From Gemmatimonadota bacterium (lineage in GTDB: Bacteria; JAAXHH01): a stretch of DNA of 7,418 nucleotides. The translations under genes and the position numbers were made by a program. The stretch covers positions 1 through 7,418 of the forward strand of contig JAPOOT010000461.1 in the NCBI GenBank assembly GCA_026713285.1. The letters are read 5' to 3'. The notes below the pieces were generated by a model that saw only the letters and a program-made list of their open reading frames with translations, was not told the DNA's origin and ran no database searches. This document shows, in pieces, positions 1 through 5,637 of this stretch (its first letter is position 1; every line of letters starts with the position of its first letter).

Positions 1-1
1 C

Positions 2-559
2 GCCGACGTGGGCCTGGTCGGACACCCGAACGCGGGTAAGTCCACCCTATTGTCCCGCCTGTCCGCCGTACGACCCAAAATCGCCGACTATCCCTTCACC
101 ACCCTCGAACCCAACCTGGGCATCGTCAAGCTGGGGGAATACGACCGCTTCGTCATGGCAGACATCCCGGGCCTGATCGAGGGCGCCCACGAAGGCAAGG
201 GCCTCGGTCACCAGTTTCTCCGACACATCGAGCGGACCCGGATCCTCGTCTTTCTGCTCGACGCGAGCCAGCCCGATCCCCTGCACGACTATGAGGTGCT
301 CGTCAGCGAACTCCGCGAGTTCAACTCCGTACTCCTTTCCCGCCCCGCCCTGGTCGTGTTTTCCAAGCTGGACCTGATCGTGGATCGTTCCATGCTGGAA
401 AGTCTCCCGGTGGATCCCGTCCGCGGCAAACACGCCGGCCAACGCAATAACCCCGTGCTGGCGATCTCATCCGCCACCGGCGAAGGCATCCCCGAGCTCC
501 TTCGGGAGATCGGCCGGATTCTTTACGAGATCGGTCCCGCCGGTCTCGACTGTAATTAA
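2..559 (+). CDS. obg: Obg/CgtA-family GTPase, C-terminal part (5' end outside window)
   Basis: Obg GTPases bind the large ribosomal subunit and act in its late assembly and in growth and stringent control. The visible part is the G domain, entered in frame at position 2 (A-D-V-G-L). G1 is GHPNAGKS (20-43). G2/switch I is YPFTTLEPNLG, the Obg-specific form. G3 is DIPGLIEGAHEGKGLG followed by HQFLRHIERT, also diagnostic of Obg. G5 is ISSATGEG near 455-478. The N-terminal glycine-rich Obg fold must lie to the left of the window. The protein ends about 20 residues after G5, so there is no C-terminal OCT domain; many Obg proteins lack it. One oddity is the G4 motif, which reads SKLD (362-373) instead of the usual NKxD; the Asp that contacts guanine is kept. 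It is followed by 87 nt and then dprA on the same strand. The family call is very secure. Confidence 0.95.
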   Translation, partial: ADVGLVGHPNAGKSTLLSRLSAVRPKIADYPFTTLEPNLGIVKLGEYDRFVMADIPGLIEGAHEGKGLGHQFLRHIERTRILVFLLDASQPDPLHDYEVLVSELREFNSVLLSRPALVVFSKLDLIVDRSMLESLPVDPVRGKHAGQRNNPVLAISSATGEGIPELLREIGRILYEIGPAGLDCN

Positions 560-634
560 GTCGGAGAACCGCGCGCTCAGAACGTCTGGCACCTGACCCC
601 GGCCAAGCGAACCTGCTTCGAAAGCACGACTCGT

Positions 635-639
635 AAGGA
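635..639 (+). promoter_or_regulatory. Ribosome binding site of dprA
   Basis: AAGGA lies 7 nt before the ATG at 647. This supports 647 as the start; no competing in-frame start with a better site is seen upstream. I see no convincing terminator hairpin or promoter in the 87-nt gap after obg, so co-transcription with obg is possible. Confidence 0.7.
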
Positions 640-646
640 TCTGCCC

Positions 647-1747
647 ATGTCGGACCTGGCATCCTGGCTCACACTGGCCCGCGTACCGGGTGTAGGCGCG
701 GCGCGGTACCAGGCATTGCTCCGCAGGTTCGGGACGCCCGCCGCCGCCCTTTCCGCTCCCATGGACGAATTGACCGCGATAGCGGGGCTGGGTCCGCAGA
801 TAGCCCGGGCGATACGCACCCACCGGGACCAGGCCTTTGTCGACCGCCAGTTGCGACTCCTTGAACGGCATGGCGCGCGAATCGTCACCTTCCAACACCA
901 GGAGTATCCTGGGCGGCTTCGCGAGATATACGATCCACCGCCATTGCTGTTCGTTTCCGGCCGCTGGGAGTCGAAGGACGAACAGTCCATCGCCATCGTG
1001 GGAACGCGGAATGCCTCCTCCTACGGCCGGAGCATTGCCGAGGAGTTCAGCGCCGAGCTGAGCGCGCACGGTTTCACCGTCGTAAGCGGCATGGCGCGTG
1101 GCGTGGACACGCTCGCGCACAGGACGGCCCTGAAGGGGAACGGCCGTACCGTGGCTGTGCTGGGATCGGGGCTGGACAGGCCCTACCCCGCGGAGAACCG
1201 AAAGTTGATGGCATCGATCAGGGACCACGGCGCCGTGATGACGGAACATCCTTTCGGTACGGGTCCGGACGCGGTGAATTTCCCCCAGCGGAACCGGATC
1301 ATCAGCGGAGCAACGCTGGGTACGGTCGTGGTGGAGGCCGGAGAAAACAGCGGAGCGCTGATTACCGCGCGATTCGCCCTGGACCAGGGCCGCGAGGTCT
1401 TTGCCGTTCCCGGTCCGCTGAAGGCCCCCTGCAGCGAGGGGGTCAACAGGCTGATCAAAGACGGCACGGCCAAGCTGATCCAGCGGATCGAGGACGTGGT
1501 GGAAGAACTGGCTCCGCACCTCGATTTCGATCCTGCGAAGGTCAAACGCAAACCGGCTGCCCCGTCGTTCGACCTGTCGTCCGAAGAAGAAAACATGTAC
1601 AACCGGGTATCGTCGGAACCGAAACACATCGATCAATTGGCTTCCGGCCAGTCCCTCACCTCCTCGCAGGCCCTTGGGGTTCTGCTGGCGCTCGAACTCA
1701 AAGGCGCGGTACGTCAGTTGCCCGGCATGGTGTTCGTGCGGTCCTGA
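647..1747 (+). CDS. dprA: DNA-processing protein DprA (Smf)
   Basis: DprA binds incoming single-stranded DNA in the cytoplasm and loads RecA on it during natural transformation. It is also widely conserved in non-competent bacteria. The 366-aa product has the full family layout. An N-terminal helix-hairpin-helix/SAM-like region spans about residues 8-60 (VPGVGAARY, then IAGLGPQIARAI). The Rossmann-like DNA-binding core spans about 95-290, with IVGTRNASSYG (117-127), SGMARGVDTLAH (147-158), VLGSGLDRPYP (171-181), FPQRNRIISG (212-221) and SGALITARFALDQGREVFAV (235-254). A linker leads to a C-terminal winged-helix domain (about 312-366). Length and motifs are normal, so the gene looks intact. 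It lies between obg and rfaE2 with no competence genes in view, so it gives no evidence that the organism is transformable. Confidence 0.96.
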   Translation: MSDLASWLTLARVPGVGAARYQALLRRFGTPAAALSAPMDELTAIAGLGPQIARAIRTHRDQAFVDRQLRLLERHGARIVTFQHQEYPGRLREIYDPPPLLFVSGRWESKDEQSIAIVGTRNASSYGRSIAEEFSAELSAHGFTVVSGMARGVDTLAHRTALKGNGRTVAVLGSGLDRPYPAENRKLMASIRDHGAVMTEHPFGTGPDAVNFPQRNRIISGATLGTVVVEAGENSGALITARFALDQGREVFAVPGPLKAPCSEGVNRLIKDGTAKLIQRIEDVVEELAPHLDFDPAKVKRKPAAPSFDLSSEEENMYNRVSSEPKHIDQLASGQSLTSSQALGVLLALELKGAVRQLPGMVFVRS

Positions 1748-1783
1748 ACTCGAGATCCCACGGCTTCCGGCTGGTAATTTAGG

Positions 1784-1812
1784 TTGACAGTTCCCGGCTC
1801 CCGCGATATTAC
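1784..1812 (+). promoter_or_regulatory. Putative sigma70-type promoter upstream of rfaE2
   Basis: A perfect -35 hexamer TTGACA (1784-1789) is followed after exactly 17 nt by TATTAC (1807-1812), a 4/6 match to TATAAT. Transcription would start near 1819, giving a leader of about 40 nt before the ATG at 1860. It lies in the 112-nt gap after dprA, the widest same-strand gap in the window, and the surrounding bases are locally AT-richer. It could drive rfaE2 and possibly the genes after it. This is a sequence match only. Confidence 0.5.
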
Positions 1813-1859
1813 ATCAAGAACAGCCCGGCTTACCCGTTCACTACACCCTGTGGCCCGCT

Positions 1860-2351
1860 ATGCGCCTTCGCCAACCATGTGGCAAACTCATCGAGCGCGA
1901 TGAACTTGCAAAGGTGGTGGAGCGCGTACGACAGAAGGGCGCCGCCGTCGTGTTTACGAACGGGTGTTTCGATTTGCTCCATCCCGGCCACGTCCACCTG
2001 CTGCAGACCGCGCGCTCATTCGGCGACCTGCTGATCGTGGCCATAAATACCGACGATTCCGTCCGGACGATCAAGGACGAGGGACGCCCGATATACGACG
2101 AATCGGAACGGGCTTTCATGCTCGGTGCCCTGGCCTGCGTGGATCACGTGGTCCTCTTTCAAGAACCGACCCCCATCCCCCTCCTCCTCCTGCTCAAACC
2201 GGACATCCTCGTCAAAGGAGGCCACTACGGTCACGAGGAAGTGGTGGGTTGGGACGTGGTGGAAGCCTACGGCGGCCGCGTGGAAAGGGTACCTGTGATG
2301 GATGGAATGTCCACCACCGGCACGATCGAGCGCATCACGGGAACCGGATGA
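1860..2351 (+). CDS. rfaE2: D-glycero-beta-D-manno-heptose 1-phosphate adenylyltransferase (RfaE domain II)
   Basis: This enzyme transfers AMP from ATP to heptose 1-phosphate, giving ADP-heptose for the inner core of lipopolysaccharide. The 163-aa protein is the stand-alone nucleotidyltransferase half of HldE/RfaE; the kinase half is not in this window. It has the cytidylyltransferase-like nucleotide motif TNGCFDLLHPGHV (33-45) with HxGH at 41-44, then AINTDDSVRTIK (61-72), GRPI, ERAFMLGAL, VDHVVLFQEPTP, LKPDILVKGG (112-121) and the C-terminal STTGTIERI (151-159). The KGG motif is followed by HY where most relatives have DY. No clear Shine-Dalgarno precedes the ATG at 1860, but the distance from this start to TNGCFD is typical for the family. 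The next gene begins 12 nt after the stop. Confidence 0.93.
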   Translation: MRLRQPCGKLIERDELAKVVERVRQKGAAVVFTNGCFDLLHPGHVHLLQTARSFGDLLIVAINTDDSVRTIKDEGRPIYDESERAFMLGALACVDHVVLFQEPTPIPLLLLLKPDILVKGGHYGHEEVVGWDVVEAYGGRVERVPVMDGMSTTGTIERITGTG

Positions 2352-2355
2352 CCTG

Positions 2356-2361
2356 AAAGGA
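2356..2361 (+). promoter_or_regulatory. Ribosome binding site of the 102-aa protein gene
   Basis: AAAGGA stands just before two consecutive ATG codons at 2364 and 2367. It is only 2 nt from the first but 5 nt from the second, so translation more likely begins at 2367, giving a protein one residue shorter. Confidence 0.6.
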
Positions 2362-2363
2362 AC

Positions 2364-2672
2364 ATGATGTCAGAATCACGTCAGAAGCTGCTGGTGCTCT
2401 ATCTGCGGACTCCCGACCTGCATGCCGGCGTCGTGGCCTGGTCCGAATACGATGGGACCGCGCCCGACGACGAGCGGCACACCTCGGGCGATGCGGCCGA
2501 CTCCGGCGGCGCTACGAATCCACCTTACGATTCGGTGGTTGACGCCATGAGAGACGGCTGGCGGGTCGTACAGTTTCCCCAGCAGTACCCGGCCTATCCG
2601 GGTACGGAATACCAGGTGTCCTATCTCAAGTACGAGTACATACTCGAAAAAATGGAGGTGGTCGATGGCTGA
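2364..2672 (+). CDS. Unrecognised 102-aa protein upstream of a PhyH-family oxygenase
   Basis: I do not recognise this protein with certainty. It is small, acidic and soluble, with no signal peptide, membrane helix or cysteine. It starts with a beta-strand-like LLVLYLRTPD. An acidic and glycine-rich stretch (about residues 27-52) looks like a variable loop. The C-terminal half (PYDSVVDAMRDGWRVVQFPQ, then QVSYLKYEYILEKME) has the rhythm of small DUF4177-type domains, in which a 'GW.vV' strand is followed by a final 'y.leR'-like strand; this resemblance is weak. That it is real is supported by its ribosome binding site, coding-like composition, a 12-nt gap to rfaE2 and an 8-nt overlap with the next gene, whose ribosome binding site lies inside it. 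This suggests translational coupling to the oxygenase. An accessory or regulatory role for that enzyme is only a guess. Confidence 0.72.
   Translation: MMSESRQKLLVLYLRTPDLHAGVVAWSEYDGTAPDDERHTSGDAADSGGATNPPYDSVVDAMRDGWRVVQFPQQYPAYPGTEYQVSYLKYEYILEKMEVVDG
2654..2658 (+). promoter_or_regulatory. Ribosome binding site of the PhyH-family gene
   Basis: GGAGG lies 6 nt before the ATG at 2665. It sits inside the last codons of the 102-aa gene and fixes the start of the oxygenase, whose first 8 nt overlap the end of that gene. Confidence 0.8.
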
Positions 2673-3468
2673 CAGCACCCATCTTTTGAATTCCAGGCAG
2701 ATGGCCCGGTTTGTCGCGGAAGGATATCTCCGCTTCGATGAACTGGTTCCCGATGAGCTCAACCGTGCCGTCAAACGGGAGATGGACGACCAGGCCGTAC
2801 CCCGGGAAGAAGCGGGTTCGCCCCTGAGCACGATCTGGAACGATACGGCCGTGGGACGTGTGTTCAGGCTGCCGGAGATCGAAGGTATCATCCACAGTCT
2901 CGTGGGAAAGGACCCGCTGTACGACCACCATGCCGTGCACACCGTGGCGGCGGGCCACCATTTCGGACAGCACTGGCACGCGGACGCAATTATCGACACG
3001 CGGAAGCATTTCGACATCCAGTTCATGTATTTCGCCCACGATACGCCCAGGGAGATGGGCGGAACGTTGATCCTGCCCGGAAGCCACTACCGCCGGATCA
3101 GTGAATCCGACATCGCCCGGTATCACAACTTCGTGGGGCAGGTGCCCATGGTGTGCAAGGCCGGGACGGTAATCGTCCTCCATCACGGCATGTGGCACTG
3201 CGCCCAGCCGAACCGAACCGACGAAAAGCGTTACATGTTCAAACTGCGCCTCAACCCCACGGTCCGGCAGCTGCGTCTGTGGAATACGGACGACATCGAC
3301 GACCCGGAAGTAAACCATATTTTAAGTACGAACCAGCCCTGGCACGGGAACGAGGAACGCATCGAGCACGTCAACCGTATCCACTTCTGGCGATTCCTGA
3401 CCGGAGACGACCAGTTCGACAACCACTACTGGCTGAGCCGGATCGAAAACGAACCTGAACTGGTGTGA
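2665..3468 (+). CDS. Phytanoyl-CoA dioxygenase (PhyH) family Fe(II)/2-oxoglutarate oxygenase
   Basis: PhyH-family enzymes use Fe(II), 2-oxoglutarate and O2 to hydroxylate small molecules; substrates vary widely and cannot be read from sequence. The 267-aa length is typical. The N-terminus has the family opening 'F...GYLRFDELVPDELNRAV' (about 16-36). The iron-binding HxD is in HWHAD (H105, D107; codons at 2977-2985). The sequence then runs FDIQFMYFAHDT, GGTLILPGSH (132-141) and AGTVIVLHHGMWHCAQPN, where H178 is the likely distal iron ligand. R189 in EKRYMFKLRL is the likely 2-oxoglutarate-binding arginine. All expected cofactor residues are present, so it should be active. The C-terminal stretch (about 205-267: LWNTDD, HGNEERIEHVNRIHFWRFLTG) is unusually rich in Trp, His and Asn. 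It follows the 102-aa gene by overlap and precedes a permease by 39 nt, consistent with a shared operon. Confidence 0.88.
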   Translation: MADSTHLLNSRQMARFVAEGYLRFDELVPDELNRAVKREMDDQAVPREEAGSPLSTIWNDTAVGRVFRLPEIEGIIHSLVGKDPLYDHHAVHTVAAGHHFGQHWHADAIIDTRKHFDIQFMYFAHDTPREMGGTLILPGSHYRRISESDIARYHNFVGQVPMVCKAGTVIVLHHGMWHCAQPNRTDEKRYMFKLRLNPTVRQLRLWNTDDIDDPEVNHILSTNQPWHGNEERIEHVNRIHFWRFLTGDDQFDNHYWLSRIENEPELV

Positions 3469-3507
3469 GCAACCGGTCCATACCGCAGCCTCAATGAAAC
3501 CACCTTC

Positions 3508-4890
3508 ATGACCTCGGGTAACCTGCGTCGTCAACTGGGCATCTGGCCGACCACGGCGATGGTGATCAGCGGCATGATCGCCGTTGGGATTTTCCTGGTG
3601 CCCGCCGGGATGGCCAAGTCTCTGGGATCCCCCCTGCTTTTGCTCGTCATCTGGCTGGCGATGGCAGGGATGGCCCTGAGCGGATCGCTGTGCTTTGGTG
3701 AACTGGCTTCCCGGTTTCCACACGCGGGCGGCGGATACGTCTATCTTCGCGAGGCGTACGGCACCCGGACCGCCTTCCTGTACGGCTGGATGTCGCTTAT
3801 GGTGCTGGATCCGGGCATCACGGCGACCCTGGCGACCGGCATGGCGAGTTACGCGGCCCACATCTATCCGATGGAGTCGGCCGCGATGAAGATGCTCGCC
3901 ATCGCCGTGTTGATCGTCCTCACCGGAGTGAACATCTACGGCGTGCGCATCGGCGCGTTGATCATCGTCCTGCTGACGGTTTTCAAGGTCGGTGTACTCG
4001 CAGTCATATCCATCCTGGGCTTCGGCCTGGGACTCGGCGACTGGTCGAATTTCCCCCCCTTCGTGGCACGGCCCGCCGATTCAGGTCCGCTGTTCGGCGC
4101 GCTTGCGGGCGGCATCGTGGGCGCCTTCTTTGCCTTCGCCGGCTGGTGGGATCTGAACAAGGTGGCCGGCGAAATACGCGATCCGGCCAAGACCCTGCCC
4201 AGGGCGTTGCTGCTGGCCGTGGTCATCGTCGCGTTGACCTATATCTCCACGAGCGCCGTCTTCATGTATCTCGTGCCGGTCTCCCAGGTCACCAGCGACG
4301 AGACATTCGCGGCCCAGGCCGGCGAGGTGCTGTTCGGAAGAAGCGGGGGCATCCTGTTCTCCTCCGTGGTCATCCTCTCCATCGTCGGCAGCCTCACCGG
4401 GTTGCTGTTGATGGCGCCCAGGGTGTATTACGCCATGGCCACGGACGGGGTCTTCCTCCGTTTCGCCAGCACGGTCCATCCCACTTTCGGCACGCCCTAT
4501 CTCGCGATCGCCATCCAGGGGGGACTGGCCTCCCTGCTGGTGTGGCTGGGAACCTTCTCACAAATCCTGAATTACTTCATCTTTGTCGCCGTGCTGTTCA
4601 TCGCCCTGACCGTGGCGGGCATGTTCGTGATACGCAGAAAACGGCCGGACATGCCGCCGTACCGGGTCCCGCTTTATCCCTTCACCCCGATCGTGTTTCT
4701 ACTCCTTGCCGCGGTGGTGCTCCTGCTGCTTCTCGGCAACAGTCCGCTGCAGGCCATGATCGGCGTGGGGGTGACCGCATTGGGAATTCCGGTGTACTAT
4801 CTCGTGTTTCGGAATCAATCCATGCAACCGAGCAATACAGGAGAAGATCATGGCCTGGATCAAGACCATATCCGCGACAGAAGGGGATGA
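3508..4890 (+). CDS. APC-superfamily amino acid permease
   Basis: This is a secondary transporter of the inner membrane, most like the amino acid-polyamine-organocation group (LAT/AAT-like), which imports or exchanges amino acids or amines. The 460-aa protein has about 12 hydrophobic segments. TM1 carries the broken-helix substrate motif as VISGMIAVGIFLVP (19-32), a variant of the usual G-S-G form. The TM2-3 region has GELASRFPHAGGGYVYLREAYG (64-85). The TM6 and following loop show FAGWWDLNKVAGEIRDPAKT (210-229) then LPRAL, a strong family signature. TM8 ends in APRVYYAMATDGVFL (303-317), and RRKRPDMPPYRVPLYPFTPI (376-395) is the classic loop before the last helices. The tail after the last helix is hydrophilic and extends over the ribosome binding site and first 41 nt of the next gene. 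No strong Shine-Dalgarno precedes the ATG at 3508, so the exact start is less certain. Substrate unknown. Confidence 0.9.
   Translation: MTSGNLRRQLGIWPTTAMVISGMIAVGIFLVPAGMAKSLGSPLLLLVIWLAMAGMALSGSLCFGELASRFPHAGGGYVYLREAYGTRTAFLYGWMSLMVLDPGITATLATGMASYAAHIYPMESAAMKMLAIAVLIVLTGVNIYGVRIGALIIVLLTVFKVGVLAVISILGFGLGLGDWSNFPPFVARPADSGPLFGALAGGIVGAFFAFAGWWDLNKVAGEIRDPAKTLPRALLLAVVIVALTYISTSAVFMYLVPVSQVTSDETFAAQAGEVLFGRSGGILFSSVVILSIVGSLTGLLLMAPRVYYAMATDGVFLRFASTVHPTFGTPYLAIAIQGGLASLLVWLGTFSQILNYFIFVAVLFIALTVAGMFVIRRKRPDMPPYRVPLYPFTPIVFLLLAAVVLLLLLGNSPLQAMIGVGVTALGIPVYYLVFRNQSMQPSNTGEDHGLDQDHIRDRRG
4839..4843 (+). promoter_or_regulatory. Ribosome binding site of the AhpD-like selenoprotein gene
   Basis: AGGAG lies 6 nt before the ATG at 4850, inside the 3' end of the permease gene. 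It fixes the start of the selenoprotein and implies translational coupling with the permease. Confidence 0.8.
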
Positions 4891-5428
4891 CCGGCTGCTC
4901 GCCGCCCTGGAGGCGCAGCGATCGCTCTATCCCGCGGAGTACGACACGCCGGTGCACCCCACAGACGACGGCAACTCCGGGATCGTGGCATCGCATTCGC
5001 TGATCCCGGATGCGCTGCATCACGCCTTCGCCACCTTCGGCGTGCTGATGTCGCCCGACCTTCCATTGAACCGCCGCCAGCACGAGATGATCTCGACCGT
5101 GGTCTCATCGGTAAACCGGTGCGTTTACTGAATAGACTCGCACGCAGAGTTTCTGCGTCGGGTCACGTTGGACAGCGAGCTGGTCGAATCACTCAAGTAC
5201 GATTACGACAGTGCGCCGCTGGAGAAGCAGGATCGGGCGATGCTGGATTTCGTCATCCGGCTCACCGAGGATGCCACGAAGATTCAGAAATCCGATCTGG
5301 ATGGATTACGGTCCGTAGGATTCGACGACGTCGCCATTCTTCAGATCACGTTGATCGCGTCGTGGTTCAACTACATCAACCGCGTCGCGGACGCCCTGGG
5401 GATTGGGCGGGACGCGGAGGATTCGTAA
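4850..5428 (+). CDS. AhpD-like peroxidase-related selenoprotein (in-frame TGA at 5129-5131 = Sec94)
   Basis: This belongs to the carboxymuconolactone decarboxylase/AhpD-like superfamily, in the 'uncharacterized peroxidase-related' branch; AhpD members are thiol-redox proteins that reduce peroxides or peroxiredoxin partners. Read through one TGA, the product is 192 aa, a normal length. The N-terminal half ends PLNRRQHEMISTVVSSVNRC (72-91), V, Y. Position 94 is the TGA. It continues IDSHAEFLRRV, LVESLKYDYDSAPLEKQDRA, MLDF and ends SWFNYINRVADALGI, the usual family ending. E79, C91, position 94 and H98 match the spacing of Mycobacterium tuberculosis AhpD E118, C130, C133 and H137, so the TGA replaces the peroxidatic cysteine. 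A SECIS-like hairpin follows directly. Conventional annotation would give two fragments (4850-5131 and 5168-5428, the second from TTG). A nonsense mutation or sequencing error is the alternative, but the exact position, kept frame and hairpin argue against it. The genes for selenocysteine insertion are not in the window. Confidence 0.88.
5129..5131 (+). other. Selenocysteine codon (TGA) in C-V-Y-U-x3-H motif
   Basis: The TGA falls in frame between TAC (Tyr93) and ATA (Ile95). Relatives have cysteine here (NRCxYCxxxH). TGA and the cysteine codon TGC differ by one base, the usual Sec/Cys exchange. The flanking residues C91 and H98 are retained. Confidence 0.85.
5135..5164 (+). promoter_or_regulatory. 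Putative bacterial SECIS element (recoding hairpin)
   Basis: The hairpin starts 3 nt after the TGA. The lower stem pairs 5135-5140 with 5159-5164 (GACUCG with CGGGUC, one U-G wobble). C5141 is a single bulge on the 5' side. The upper stem pairs 5142-5147 (ACGCAG) perfectly with 5153-5158 (CUGCGU). The apical loop is AGUUU (5148-5152), or GUU if the closing A-U forms. The loop begins 16 nt after the TGA and has G as its second base. Known bacterial SECIS elements lie just downstream of the UGA within the coding region, with a loop G near the apex and, in E. coli fdhF, a bulged base on the 5' side. They bind SelB charged with Sec-tRNA. The hairpin also encodes conserved-looking protein sequence, so it works within coding limits. 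Confidence 0.75.
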
Positions 5429-5451
5429 GACGCCGCTTTACCGGACGGGGA

Positions 5452-5631
5452 TACGGACCTGCGCGGCAAAGTGTGGCTTCGTACCCACCGGTCGAGCGCG
5501 GGGCGGCCGCGTACGGACCTGCGCGGCAAAGTGTGGCCTCGTACCCACCGGTCGAGCGCGGGGCGGCCGCGTACGGACCTGCGCGGCAAAGTGTGGCCTC
5601 GTACCCACCGGGTCGAGCGCGGGGCGGCCGC
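5452..5631. repeat. Three tandem 60-bp GC-rich repeats in a convergent intergenic region
   Basis: Units run 5452-5511, 5512-5571 and 5572-5631. Units 1 and 2 differ only by T5478 versus C5538. Unit 3 matches unit 2 but has one extra G near 5611 and loses the final G, so it diverges at its right edge. Each unit begins TACGGACCTGCGCGGCAAAG and ends in GCGGGGCGGCCGCG. Within each unit CGCGG (5497-5501 in unit 1) can pair with CCGCG (5507-5511) around a GGCGG loop; in unit 3 this stem keeps 4 bp. The array fills most of the 209-nt gap between the stop of the + strand selenoprotein gene and the stop of the - strand cyclase gene, so it lies 3' of both. Because 60 is a multiple of 3, several frames stay open through it as 20-residue repeats; I see no reason to call these coding. 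The remaining bases of the gap (5429-5451 and 5632-5637) show nothing recognisable. Confidence 0.95.
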
Positions 5632-5637
5632 ACGTTC

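Noticed and set aside
467..1636. A 389-codon open frame on the - strand opposite obg and dprA
   Set aside because: It lies antisense to dprA, which has complete family motifs. Its translation is low-complexity, Arg/Gly/His-rich and matches no family. It is a shadow caused by high GC content.
1748..1783. Transcription terminator after dprA
   Set aside because: I looked for a GC hairpin followed by a T-run and saw only weak short complementarity, not enough to call.
4146..5003. A 285-codon + strand frame overlapping the permease and the selenoprotein start
   Set aside because: It is out of frame with the permease, whose membrane helices and APC motifs are clear. The translation is Arg/Gly/His-rich with no recognisable domain.
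5129..5168. Reading the AhpD-like locus as a pseudogene or as two genes, the second starting at TTG 5168
   Set aside because: The second half has no ribosome binding site, lacks the catalytic helix as a separate gene, and is in the same frame as the first. The one stop falls on a catalytic Cys codon and is followed by a SECIS-like hairpin. There are no other stops or frameshifts.
5452..5631. CRISPR array
   Set aside because: The units are contiguous 60-bp copies with no unique spacers between shorter repeats.
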